The notes: a model not told the origin generated them from the letters alone. A stretch of DNA of 16,136 nt from JANOAR01 sp031411235 (GCA_031411235.1 JANOAR010000328.1:1-16136), one strand, 5' to 3'; counted from the stretch's first letter, positions 1 through 7,738 are shown. Numbers and translations are program-made.

Positions 1-1
1 A

Positions 2-106
2 CTCTTCGCCTTCATCGACTCCTACTACAACACCCAACGCCTCCACTCCTCCCTCAACTACCGTTCCCCCAGCCGCTTCGAGGCCGATATCGCCCTCGCT
101 AACTAA
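2..106 (+). CDS. IS3-family transposase (OrfB), C-terminal end only
   Basis: The first 34 codons read in frame to a TAA at 104-106. They contain the sequence DSYYNTQRLHSSLNYRSP, the typical end of the rve integrase core of IS3-family OrfB transposases, where the final catalytic Glu region is followed by YNxxRxHSSLxYxSP. Only this tail is present; the rest of the DD(35)E catalytic domain lies upstream of the window. It would catalyse copy-out/paste-in transposition of its own element. A probable terminal repeat follows directly. The family call is firm on the motif; the subgroup cannot be decided from so short a piece. Confidence 0.85.
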   Translation, partial: LFAFIDSYYNTQRLHSSLNYRSPSRFEADIALAN

Positions 107-139
107 TTCACTTTTGGTCCAAATATCCGTGGCATCTCA
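107..139. repeat. putative right terminal repeat of the IS3-type element
   Basis: IS3-family elements end a few tens of bases after the OrfB stop, with terminal repeats of the form 5'-TG...CA-3'. The 33 bases after the stop end in ATCTCA at 139. Read on the other strand the stretch starts TGAGATGCCACGGATATT, which has the expected TG start. The left end is outside the window, so neither the repeat partner nor a target duplication can be verified. The exact boundary is inferred. Confidence 0.35.
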
Positions 140-232
140 GAAGCTCTCACCGATGATAAGGCCAAAAACACCGCGTTAGACGATCTTCCAATTGACGAAA
201 GCGACGAAATTTGCAAAAACATAGGCCGCTAA
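140..232 (+). pseudogene. possible 3' remnant of a gene interrupted by the IS element
   Basis: Immediately after the presumed IS end, 30 codons stay open to a TAA at 230-232. The translation is acidic and starts EALTDDKAKNTALDDLP, ending ESDEICKNIGR. It is AT-richer than its neighbours. It has no start codon of its own and happens to be in the same frame as the transposase tail across the stop. One reading is that this is the C-terminus of a host gene split by the insertion. It could equally be chance open frame; no family is recognised. Confidence 0.25.
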
Positions 233-253
233 TCTTTTTGTGTCATTCCAACC

Positions 254-841
254 ATGAAATCCATCAGAGCCCTCACCCTTCTCGCCACCGTGTTGTTCCC
301 CACTCTGGGCCACAGCGCGGCTTACATTTACGATCAGTTCACCATCGTCAATACGGGCAGCAACGTCTATTATGACATTGGGGCTAGCACTGCGAACCCT
401 GACTTCGACGGGGCCGTGCTGGGCACCCTGAATCCAGGCGGTGGAGGCAGTCTGACCCTCGGTGGCGAGGGCAAAAGCGACAAGGATAACGGCACGGACG
501 TGACCGGGATGTCCCTCTTCTATCGCATCTACTCAGGTGCCCCTTCGGGTACCTTCACGGAGATCGTTTATGGCTTCCAGACCGACTTCGGTGGTGGCAA
601 TCAGCAATGGGGCACGTCATCCAACACGGGCAACCTTATCTCAGGATTGCTCAATGGCAGTTACACGCTTGAAGTTTACAGCCAGATAGGCACCAACGGA
701 TTCAACTCCGCTAACCCTGTCTATAATACCAACTCGGGCAATAACTTCAAAGCCACCTTCACCATCACCCCCGAGCCATCGCGTGCTTCCTTCGCACTCC
801 TTGGTTTGATGGGCCTCGTGCTGCGTCGCCGCAGGAAGTAA
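254..841 (+). CDS. secreted PEP-CTERM sorting-domain protein
   Basis: A 195-residue protein of unknown specific function. It has a Sec signal peptide (MKSIRALTLLATVLF..., cleavage probably after GHSA near residue 22). The middle is rich in Gly, Asn, Ser and Thr, as in surface or extracellular matrix proteins. The C-terminus is a compact sorting signal: TPEPSR at about 172-177, a short hydrophobic stretch (FALLGLMGLVL), then RRRRK. This tripartite layout is the PEP-CTERM signal, which in other bacteria is recognised by exosortase and goes with exopolysaccharide-linked surface display. Verrucomicrobial versions often have this very short hydrophobic segment. No exosortase gene is in the window. 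The gene stands alone and is closed by a strong hairpin 31 nt downstream. No clear ribosome binding site is visible. Confidence 0.8.
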   Translation: MKSIRALTLLATVLFPTLGHSAAYIYDQFTIVNTGSNVYYDIGASTANPDFDGAVLGTLNPGGGGSLTLGGEGKSDKDNGTDVTGMSLFYRIYSGAPSGTFTEIVYGFQTDFGGGNQQWGTSSNTGNLISGLLNGSYTLEVYSQIGTNGFNSANPVYNTNSGNNFKATFTITPEPSRASFALLGLMGLVLRRRRK

Positions 842-872
842 GGTTTTCGAGATTAACCAATGCTCTGCTCTG

Positions 873-902
873 AAAAGGCCGTGTCTCCAGACACGGCCTT
901 TT
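873..902 (+). terminator. strong intrinsic terminator-like hairpin
   Basis: A perfect inverted repeat: AAAAGGCCGTGTCT at 873-886 pairs with AGACACGGCCTTTT at 889-902, with CC between the arms (a real loop would be a little larger). The GC-rich core flanked by A-run and T-run makes it a bidirectional-looking rho-independent terminator. It closes the PEP-CTERM gene, and its position argues that the downstream kinase is not translated from the ATG at 860. Confidence 0.85.
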
Positions 903-982
903 CATTGTCTCCCGAGGCTGGGCTGACTATTGGACAAACTTCCCATTTTTTCAGCCGCCTTCCTGCCTATGTTAGCGCCACC

Positions 983-3055
983 GTGCGCTCCTCTTTTTAT
1001 TTCATCATAGCCTACTTGGCCCTGGCCCCCGCCTTACAGGCTGGAGACGAGGTGTTGGCTCATGTCGCGGCGATTCGAGCGCTCAGCCCTGCGCGGGCAG
1101 CGGAAAATTTGCCCGTGCGACTTGAGGCCACGGTGACCCATTTTGACCAGAAGCGAGAGGTGTTCTTCGTCTCCGAGAGTGGCGATGGATTGTTCATCGA
1201 GATGGCAGCGGTAGCGCAGCTTGAGCCTCCACCTGAGCCAGGGGATCGCGTCGTCATCGAGGGCACCACAGCACCCGGCGATTTCCTGCCCATCGTCAAA
1301 CTTGCACGGCTCACCCGGCAAGGTCATGGCCCACCACTCTCGCCGCTGTGGCGCGACGCCGAGGAGTTGATGCGACCCGACCTCGATGCCCAGTGGATCG
1401 CCGTGCGCGCCTTGGTAAAGCGAACCCTTCTCGAAGGCGAGAGCTTGGTGCTCGAAGTCGAAATCCAAGGCTGGCGGTTCAAGGTCTTCATGGCTGAGCA
1501 AGAGCGCTTCATCACGCCACCGTGGCATCTGGTGGAAAAATATGTGCGGCTGAAATGCGTGGCCGCCACAGTCTTCAATGAACAGCGGCAAATGTGCGGG
1601 CGCATGTTTTACACCCCGTCGCTCGCCTTTCTTCAAGATGAGTCCGACAACAATCCCAGCACTTCAGCACCACTCCTGCGCCCCGATGCTCTGCTGCAAT
1701 CGGGCTCATCCCTGCGCCAGGCGGTGCGCGTGCGTGGTGCCGTCACCCACCTCATCACGGGCCAGGGGCTCTACATTCGCGGTGAAGGCGGCGGGTTGTT
1801 TGTGCAGACATCGCAACCTCTCGCATTGGTCATGGGCGATGTCGTGGAGGCGATGGGTTACCCAGTATTCACGCCTTTTCGCCCTGCGCTCAGTGCCGTT
1901 GAAGTGCATAAAATCGACCACGGGCCACCTGCCAAACCCTTGCCCCTAGACCCCAAGGTAAAAGCTACCAGTCGAGAGCACCACGAACTCATCACCCTCC
2001 AGGCCGAGTTGCTCGATGTCGCGCCGCAGGGCTCTCTCATTTCTCTGCAATGTTCCGCCGAGGGCCATGCCTTTGAGTCGCTCCTCGCCAGTGCTCCCGC
2101 TGAACCCTTGGAGCGTGGCATGAGGCTCGCGCTCACAGGCATCTGCCAGTTGCGCAGCACCAACATCATGGAGCATTCCAAGCTCGCGCACGGCTTCCAG
2201 CTCACCCTCCGTTCCCCCGCAGACATCGTCATCCTCAGCCGTGCGCCCTGGTGGACGACGGCGCGCGCACTCTGGGTACTGGCGACCATGGCCATTATCG
2301 CTCTGCTCATCGGCGGCTGGGCCATCAGCCTGCGCCGCGAGGTGGCCGTCCAGACCCACGTCATCCGCCACCACTCCGAGCGACAGGCCGCCCTGGAGGA
2401 GCGCAGCCGCATCGCTCGCGAGCTGCACGACACCCTGGAACAAGACCTCATTGGCGTGACCATGCTCCTCGACGACACCGCTGCCAAGATCCCTAACCAA
2501 GCCAGCCAGGCCACCAAATCGCTCACCATCGCCCGCAATTTACTTCGCCGTAGCCGCGAAGAATCTCGCAGCACCATTCGCGATCTGCGCTCCGTGACGC
2601 TGGAGCAACGCGGCCTGCCCGCCGCGCTCACCGAGTTGCTCGACCCACTCGCCAGCGCTGCGGGCATGAGTTTCACCTCCACCATCACCGGCGAGCCCAG
2701 GCGGCTGAACCGCGCCATCGAGTCCAATCTTTTGCGCATCGCCCACGAAGCCGTCGCCAATGCCGCACGCCATTCCAAGGCCTCTGCCATCGCCCTCAAA
2801 CTCGACTACACACCCGAGCACGTCTGCCTGGAAGTGTGCGACCAAGGCGTAGGTTTCAAAGCCGATGCAGCCCTGCCCAATGATGGACACTTCGGCCTGC
2901 GCGGCATGACCGAGCGCGTGGAGAAAATCGGTGCCACGCTAAGCATTGTGAGCACCCTTGAGCATGGCACCACCGTCCGTGTGATCGCCCCTTGCCACGC
3001 TGCCAATGGCGAACCACCCTTGGTCGCTAGTGCTATCCCCACGCCAGCCCCTTAG
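983..3055 (+). CDS. membrane sensor histidine kinase (NarL/LuxR-type, HisKA_3)
   Basis: Sensor kinase of a two-component system. The frame is open from an ATG at 860, but that start would put the terminator at 873-902 inside the coding region. The GTG at 983 gives a clean signal peptide (MRSSFYFIIAYLALAPALQA), so it is preferred (690 residues). About 400 periplasmic residues follow, with repeated OB-like modules. Then come one membrane segment (WVLATMAIIALLIGGWAI, about nt 2270-2330), a HisKA_3 dimerisation region with the phospho-acceptor His in ARELHDTLEQ (codon at 2426), and a HATPase domain. In the latter, the N-box is HEAVANAARHS, the G1 box DQGVGF and the G2 region HFGLRGM. All key residues are present, so it should be active. 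The response regulator follows after 4 nt, so the two are co-transcribed. The stimulus is unknown. Confidence 0.9.
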   Translation: MRSSFYFIIAYLALAPALQAGDEVLAHVAAIRALSPARAAENLPVRLEATVTHFDQKREVFFVSESGDGLFIEMAAVAQLEPPPEPGDRVVIEGTTAPGDFLPIVKLARLTRQGHGPPLSPLWRDAEELMRPDLDAQWIAVRALVKRTLLEGESLVLEVEIQGWRFKVFMAEQERFITPPWHLVEKYVRLKCVAATVFNEQRQMCGRMFYTPSLAFLQDESDNNPSTSAPLLRPDALLQSGSSLRQAVRVRGAVTHLITGQGLYIRGEGGGLFVQTSQPLALVMGDVVEAMGYPVFTPFRPALSAVEVHKIDHGPPAKPLPLDPKVKATSREHHELITLQAELLDVAPQGSLISLQCSAEGHAFESLLASAPAEPLERGMRLALTGICQLRSTNIMEHSKLAHGFQLTLRSPADIVILSRAPWWTTARALWVLATMAIIALLIGGWAISLRREVAVQTHVIRHHSERQAALEERSRIARELHDTLEQDLIGVTMLLDDTAAKIPNQASQATKSLTIARNLLRRSREESRSTIRDLRSVTLEQRGLPAALTELLDPLASAAGMSFTSTITGEPRRLNRAIESNLLRIAHEAVANAARHSKASAIALKLDYTPEHVCLEVCDQGVGFKADAALPNDGHFGLRGMTERVEKIGATLSIVSTLEHGTTVRVIAPCHAANGEPPLVASAIPTPAP

Positions 3056-3059
3056 CGCC

Positions 3060-3698
3060 ATGCGAACGATGCCCCACCCCATCCGAATTCTCATCGCGGA
3101 CGACCATTTCAGCGCTCGTATCGGCCTCACCGTCCCTATCAATGGGGAGGACGACATGACCGTCGTAGCCGAAGCCAGCAGCGTCCGACAGGCTATTGAA
3201 AATTACCGCCATCACCGCCCCGATGTCGTCATCATGGACTACTGCCTGCTTGGCGGCACGGGGGTCGAAGCGACCAAAAGCATCCGAGCCGAGTTCCCCG
3301 AAGCACGCATCTTGATGTTCACCATCCTCGATGGCGAGGAGGACATCTACCGTGCCGTCACCGCTGGAGCGCGAGGTTACATCTCTAAATCAGCGCAACT
3401 CGAAGAGCTGCTTCAAGCCATTCGCCAACTCGCCACGGGGGGCACCTATTTCTCCCCCGAGATCACCGAAAAAATCCGCGCCCGAGAGCAACGCAAGCCC
3501 CTCACCCCACGCGAGTTGGAAATCCTGCGCTGCATCGTCCACGGCCTCGCCAACAAGGAAATCGCCGCCGCCATCCAGATGAGCGAAGGCACCGTGAAGC
3601 TGCACATCAGCCTCATCCTCGACAAACTCGGAGCGCCCGATCGCACCCGCGCCGCCACCCTCGCCATCGAGCGCGGCATCGTCCATTTGGGCGAGTAG
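3060..3698 (+). CDS. NarL/FixJ-family DNA-binding response regulator
   Basis: Cognate regulator of the upstream kinase. Starting at the ATG at 3060, 4 nt after the kinase stop, it has 212 residues, the usual size for the family; the ATG at 3069 is an alternative. The receiver domain shows the acidic pair in IADDH (residues 14-15), the phospho-acceptor Asp60 in VIMDY, Thr88 in MFTILD and Lys110 in YISKS. The C-terminal LuxR/GerE helix-turn-helix spans about residues 146-205, with LTPRELEIL, LANKEIAAAI and SEGTVKLHI. Phosphorylation should drive dimerisation and DNA binding. Target genes are not evident; malQ just downstream is one candidate, but a long inverted repeat lies between them. The frame is open further upstream to 3006, overlapping the kinase, but that extension is not part of a receiver domain. 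Confidence 0.92.
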   Translation: MRTMPHPIRILIADDHFSARIGLTVPINGEDDMTVVAEASSVRQAIENYRHHRPDVVIMDYCLLGGTGVEATKSIRAEFPEARILMFTILDGEEDIYRAVTAGARGYISKSAQLEELLQAIRQLATGGTYFSPEITEKIRAREQRKPLTPRELEILRCIVHGLANKEIAAAIQMSEGTVKLHISLILDKLGAPDRTRAATLAIERGIVHLGE

Positions 3699-3708
3699 CG
3701 GGGAAGAA

Positions 3709-3849
3709 GGAGTTGATGGTGAAGGGTTGATGGTTGATGGCCAGAAGCCAGAATTTTTATTTTTGCATGAATCATGCGGTTCGGCTGCCACCACCGCTCT
3801 TGTTCTGCACCTCAGGCCATCAATCATCAACCTTGCACCATCAACCTCC
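3709..3849. repeat. long imperfect inverted repeat (REP/MITE-like) abutting the malQ start
   Basis: The left arm, 3709-3742, carries GTTGATGG-type units three times. Its complement is at 3815-3849, matching in roughly 30 of 34-35 positions. The similarity continues weakly inward (CCAGAA near 3749 against TTCTGCA near 3802). The 72-nt centre holds a smaller palindrome, GCATGA-A-TCATGC, at 3765-3777. The right arm ends one base before the malQ ATG at 3851. The layout resembles a non-coding REP or miniature inverted-repeat element. Whether it is dispersed in this genome cannot be seen from one window. Confidence 0.75.
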
Positions 3850-3850
3850 A

Positions 3851-5551
3851 ATGTCCACCTCCCGCCGCGCCGGCATCCTCGTCCCCGTCTTTGCCCTTCG
3901 CACCGCTGATGACCTCGGCATCGGCGACACGCGCGGCGTGCGCGATCTCATCGACTGGGCCGCCAGCATTGGCCTTCGCTTCTTGCAATTCCTACCCATC
4001 AATGCCACGGGCGGCGACAACAGCCCCTACAACGCCATCAGCTCCGTAGCCCTGGAACCGCTGACGCTGGAACTGACGCCCAGCGCCGTGCCCGAGCTGA
4101 CCAAGACCGCCTTCAAGACCCTCTGCACCCAGCACCGCGTGGCCTCACTTCGCGGCGCACGGGTGATGTATCCGGCGGTGCGAGCGCTGAAGTATGCGCT
4201 CATCCGCAGTGCCTTCGCGCGGCTTAAAGGCAGGCGCCTGGCTGCCTTCAAGACCTTCTGCACCGAAGAAAAAACCTGGCTCGATGACTTTTGTCTCTTC
4301 CGCCTGCTGATGGATCGCCTGGGCCATGAAGACTGGACGACATGGCCCGAGGAGTTCAACACGAGAGCCAAAGCACGGGCGTGGCTTGCCGCGCAAGACA
4401 CCACCAGCACCGGCGACGAACTCGCCATCCACGCCTACGCCCAGTGGCTGTGTTTCACCCAGTGGTGCAGCGTGCGCGATGAAGCTCGTGCGCGTGGTAT
4501 CGGGCTCATGGGCGATGTGCCCTTTGGCATCAGTTGGTGCAGCGCCGATGTGTTTTTTGGCCCTGAGCAGTTCGACCTTACCTGGTGCGGCGGTGCCCCG
4601 CCCGAGACCTATTTTAAAGACGATCTCTTCGTGCAGAAGTGGGGGCAAAACTGGGGCATCCCCCTCTACAACTGGGCCGCGATGGAAGCCGCCAACTACC
4701 CGTGGTGGCGGCAGCGCGTGCAGAAGCTGACCGAGGTCTTCGACATCTTCCGCATCGACCATGTGCTCGGCTTCTACCGCATTTACAGCTTCCCATGGAG
4801 GCCACAGCTCAGCGCGGAATTCCTGCCACTCAGCCTCGAAGAAGCCGCCGCGCGCTGCGGTGGGCGACTGCCGCACTTCATCGAAAACGACGATGAAACC
4901 GAAGCAGGCCGCGCGGCCAATCTCGCCGCTGGCGACAAGTATCTGCGCATGATCGTCGAGGCCGCAGGCAGCGCCGAAGTCATCGCCGAAGACCTCGGCA
5001 CCGTGCCGCCGTATGTGCGTCCGCACCTGCTCTCGCTCGACATCCCCGGCTTCAAAATCAGCCACTGGGAGCATGATGAAGCAGGCAACGTGGTGCAGGG
5101 CACCGCATACGAAAACTGCGCCTTCACCACCTATGCCACGCACGACCACGAGCCCATGAAGACCCACTGGGAGCATCGCCGTCGCGACTTCGACAGCGAT
5201 GATGAAGCCGACCGCAAACTCGGCGCGAAGGAACTGCGCCTGCTCTGCCAGTTCGCCTGGCTGCATCCCGAGAATGGACCCTACCCCGCCTATGACGAAA
5301 CCGTGCGCCGCGCCCTCATCGCCGCGCTACTGAAAAGCAATGCCCGACTCGCCGCCTGCATGTTGACCGACCTCTTCGGGCTGGAAGAGCGCTTCAACAT
5401 CCCCGGCATCGCAGGCGAAATGAACTGGTCTGCCCGTCTGCCCATGACGTTGGAAGAGATGCGCAACGACCCGCACTGGAGCCGCGAAAGCGACTGGCTG
5501 CGCGAGGCCGTACAGAGCAGCGGACGCGCCTCCCACGACCGCGCACCTTAG
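3851..5551 (+). CDS. malQ: 4-alpha-glucanotransferase (amylomaltase, GH77)
   Basis: Cytoplasmic disproportionating enzyme that moves alpha-1,4-glucan segments between maltodextrins, part of glycogen and maltose metabolism. The start at 3851 gives MSTSRRAGILVPVFALR, the normal amylomaltase N-terminus, and 566 residues, between the short Thermus type (about 500) and the long E. coli type (about 690). The frame is open upstream into an inverted repeat, which is not coding. Family signatures are present: GDVPFGISWCSADV, GAPPE, GQNWGIPLYNW, FRIDHVLGFYR with the nucleophile Asp303, AEDLGT with the acid/base Glu380, and ATHDHEP with Asp432. All three catalytic carboxylates are intact. It is convergent with the aminotransferase gene. 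No ribosome binding site is visible, and the immediate upstream sequence is an arm of the inverted repeat. Confidence 0.95.
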   Translation: MSTSRRAGILVPVFALRTADDLGIGDTRGVRDLIDWAASIGLRFLQFLPINATGGDNSPYNAISSVALEPLTLELTPSAVPELTKTAFKTLCTQHRVASLRGARVMYPAVRALKYALIRSAFARLKGRRLAAFKTFCTEEKTWLDDFCLFRLLMDRLGHEDWTTWPEEFNTRAKARAWLAAQDTTSTGDELAIHAYAQWLCFTQWCSVRDEARARGIGLMGDVPFGISWCSADVFFGPEQFDLTWCGGAPPETYFKDDLFVQKWGQNWGIPLYNWAAMEAANYPWWRQRVQKLTEVFDIFRIDHVLGFYRIYSFPWRPQLSAEFLPLSLEEAAARCGGRLPHFIENDDETEAGRAANLAAGDKYLRMIVEAAGSAEVIAEDLGTVPPYVRPHLLSLDIPGFKISHWEHDEAGNVVQGTAYENCAFTTYATHDHEPMKTHWEHRRRDFDSDDEADRKLGAKELRLLCQFAWLHPENGPYPAYDETVRRALIAALLKSNARLAACMLTDLFGLEERFNIPGIAGEMNWSARLPMTLEEMRNDPHWSRESDWLREAVQSSGRASHDRAP

Positions 5552-5682
5552 GCGCACTCGCCAGAGTTCGGCACGCCATTCAAAAAACACGACAACGCAC
5601 AGTATCACACCCGCCCCTTCGTCTGCCCCATATCCCTTGTTCCCTTCCGCTCCCCCCTGTTTCGTGGAGGAATCCTGAATCA

Positions 5683-6864
5683 TCACGCTTTGCCGGCTTT
5701 GATCTCGGCGAGGTACTCTTCCATCAAGTCCATGGCCTTGACGATGAGGGCGGGATCGGTGGCGTAGCAGCATCTGACGAAGCCTTCGCCGATGCTGCCG
5801 AAGGCGCTGCCTGGGACGACGGCGACGCTCTTCTTTTCCAACAGGCCGAGGGAGAATTCCATGCTGGTCTTGCCGGTGCTGCGGATGTCGGGGAAAACGT
5901 AGAAGGCTCCGCCGGGATTGAAACAATGCAGGCCCATGGCGTTGAGGCGGGCGACGATGACGTTGCGCCGGGCTTCATAGCTCTGGCGCATGTCTTCATA
6001 GGCGGAGGCTCCGAGTTTCAGGGCTTCGATGCCTGCGACTTGGCTCATGATGGGGGCGCAGAGGATGCCGTATTGATGGATCTTCATCATGGCCTCGCGC
6101 AGCGGCGATGGGGCGCAGGCGTAGCCGAGTCGCCAGCCGGTCATGGCAAAGGCTTTGCTAAAGCCATGGAGTAGCACGGTGCGCTCCTTCATACCGGGCA
6201 ATGAGGCGATGCTGGTGTGTGTGCGGCCATCGTAGAGTAGCTCGGAGTAGATCTCGTCGGTGAAGACGAAGAGGTCGTGCTTGATCGCGAGTGCAGCGAT
6301 TTTTTCCAATTCTTCCAAAGGCTGGATGCCGCCTGTGGGATTGGTTGGGAAGTTCAGCATGATGACTTTGGTCTTGGGCGTGATGGCCTTTTCGATGTCG
6401 CTGGCGAGCACGGCAAAGTCATGCGCGGGGCTGGCATTCACGGCGACGGGGACGCCGTAGGCCATCTTGATGCTGGGGTTGTAGGAGACGTAGCAGGGCT
6501 CGTGGTAGATGACTTCGTCGCCGGGATTAACCACGGCGCGGATGGCGATGTCGAGGGCTTCGCTGACGCCGACGGTGACGAGGATTTCGCTCTTGGCATC
6601 GTAGCTGACGTGGAAGAAATCCTCGACGTAGCGGGCGATCTCGATGCGCAGGGACTCCAGGCCGAGGTTGGAGGTGTAGCTGGTTTTCCCGGCTTCGATG
6701 CTGCGGATGGCGGCCTCGCGAATAGGCCACGGGGTGGGTTTATCTGGCTCGCCGACGCCGAGGGAGATGACGTCGGAGCGACCGATGACGAGTTCAAAGA
6801 AATCGCGGATGCCAGAACGCGGTAGGTCGCGAATCTGGCTGGAGAGCTTGCTGTGGTAGTCCAT
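5683..6864 (-). CDS. class I/II PLP-dependent aminotransferase
   Basis: A 393-residue fold-type I aminotransferase of the AspC/PatA-like group. It moves the amino group of an amino acid to a 2-oxo acid such as 2-oxoglutarate; the exact donor is not determined. Visible landmarks are SLGVGEPD near the N-terminus, NFPTNPTG with Asn175, TDEIYSE with Asp203 and Tyr206 contacting PLP, the Schiff-base Lys237 in GFSKAFAMTGWRLGY, and the carboxylate-binding Arg364 in GFVRCCYA. It lies 14 nt downstream of a Lrp/AsnC regulator on the same strand and is probably co-transcribed with it; this pairing is common for amino-acid-responsive aminotransferases. The hydroxyproline-type operon begins on the other side of that regulator, so a link to amino-acid catabolism is plausible but unproven. 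Confidence 0.92.
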   Translation of the reverse strand: MDYHSKLSSQIRDLPRSGIRDFFELVIGRSDVISLGVGEPDKPTPWPIREAAIRSIEAGKTSYTSNLGLESLRIEIARYVEDFFHVSYDAKSEILVTVGVSEALDIAIRAVVNPGDEVIYHEPCYVSYNPSIKMAYGVPVAVNASPAHDFAVLASDIEKAITPKTKVIMLNFPTNPTGGIQPLEELEKIAALAIKHDLFVFTDEIYSELLYDGRTHTSIASLPGMKERTVLLHGFSKAFAMTGWRLGYACAPSPLREAMMKIHQYGILCAPIMSQVAGIEALKLGASAYEDMRQSYEARRNVIVARLNAMGLHCFNPGGAFYVFPDIRSTGKTSMEFSLGLLEKKSVAVVPGSAFGSIGEGFVRCCYATDPALIVKAMDLMEEYLAEIKAGKA

Positions 6865-6878
6865 GGGGCGGGGCTTCT

Positions 6879-7355
6879 TTAGGATACGGGGAGTCGCTCT
6901 TCCTGGGGACCGTTGTCCACGATGAAGCCGCCTTGTTTATACACTTTGAGCTGGAAGAGCGTGGCGGTGCTGAGCACGCCGTGCAGGGTGCTGAGCTTCT
7001 CTGAGACGAAGTTGGCCACGTCGTATAAGTCTTTGCCTTCGATCATGACGGCGAGGTCGTAGGCACCACTCATGAGGAAGCAGTCACGCACTTGCTCATA
7101 CTGGGCGATGCGCCGTGCCATGCGGTCGAAGCCGCCGCCCTGCTCGGGGCTGATGCGCACTTCGATGAGCGCGAGCACGCCGCGCTCTTCGACTTTTTGC
7201 CGATCCACCACGGCCTGATAGCCGAGGATAGAGCCTGCGGCCTCTGCGGCAGCGGTGCGCGCGGCGACTTCGTTCTCGGTGATGCCGAGGGCATGGGCGA
7301 GGTCCGCAGGGGAGCGGCGAGAGTTGGCTTGCAGGAGGGTGAGTAGTGGATCCAT
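6879..7355 (-). CDS. Lrp/AsnC-family transcriptional regulator
   Basis: A 158-residue feast/famine regulator. The start at 7355 gives MDPLLTLLQANSRRSPADLA, the standard first helix of the family. The winged helix-turn-helix covers about residues 1-55 (ADLAHALGITENEVAARTAAAE). The C-terminal RAM/AsnC ligand-binding domain covers about 60-145, with LALIEVRIS, CFLMSGAYDLAVMIEG and the effector loop around GAYDLAV. The frame stays open upstream to 7628, but that extension shows no domain and is not included. The aminotransferase follows after 14 nt. The divergent operon starts at 7739, so this protein is well placed to respond to an amino acid and control one or both transcripts. Confidence 0.9.
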   Translation of the reverse strand: MDPLLTLLQANSRRSPADLAHALGITENEVAARTAAAEAAGSILGYQAVVDRQKVEERGVLALIEVRISPEQGGGFDRMARRIAQYEQVRDCFLMSGAYDLAVMIEGKDLYDVANFVSEKLSTLHGVLSTATLFQLKVYKQGGFIVDNGPQEERLPVS

Positions 7356-7738
7356 AAAGGGCGGCGAGCGTAGCCGAGTCTGCGCAAAGGCAAACTCGAA
7401 ATGGCTAGGCTGCAAAGAATCGTCGCCGTGCTTTACCTCAAGACTCCTCACCGAAAGTCCAGAAGCCCACAAGGCTAGGCGTATGAGCCACCGAGTCGAT
7501 AGCGGGCTTGTTTTCTTGAGCCGTGGCAAGGGTGGCCGATAAAGCCGCAAAACAAAGGAGAGAATATCGCCTGGTAAGAAGTCGGGATGAATCGAAGGGA
7601 CGATGGTGAAGCCCATAGTTTTAACCAAAAAATCGCCAGAGTGTGCTGTTTTTCATGCTCGATTGCGAATCAGAGTCAAGACAAGCTCCATGCCCCTGCG
7701 CTAGCCATCATCACATTCCCTCACACCCACCCACCACT
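7356..7738. other. divergent intergenic region between the regulator and the catabolic operon
   Basis: These 383 nt lie between divergent starts and should hold the promoters for both transcripts and any Lrp/AsnC binding sites. I see no convincing promoter. The best minus-strand -35-like hexamer is TTGACT (complement of 7674-7679), but its -10 partner is poor. No strong hairpin, riboswitch or tRNA was recognised. The minus-strand frame stays open to 7628 without recognisable protein features. Confidence 0.5.

Noticed and set aside
192..220. Promoter for the PEP-CTERM gene from TTGACG at 192-197
   Set aside because: The hexamer 17 nt downstream is AAAAAC, a poor -10; not enough to call.
1858..2799. 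Minus-strand 313-codon open frame opposite the histidine kinase
   Set aside because: It mirrors a gene with intact kinase motifs; its translation is Arg/Ser/Ala-rich with no domain, as expected from a GC-rich antisense frame.
3734..3850. Earlier in-frame start for malQ
   Set aside because: The added residues are translated from the inverted repeat and are unlike any amylomaltase N-terminus.
4145..5266. Minus-strand 373-codon open frame opposite malQ
   Set aside because: malQ has all catalytic residues on the plus strand; the antisense translation shows no family features.
7356..7628. N-terminal extension of the Lrp/AsnC gene up to 7628 (minus strand)
   Set aside because: It would add 91 residues ahead of the normal first helix; the extension has no recognisable domain and occupies the divergent promoter region.
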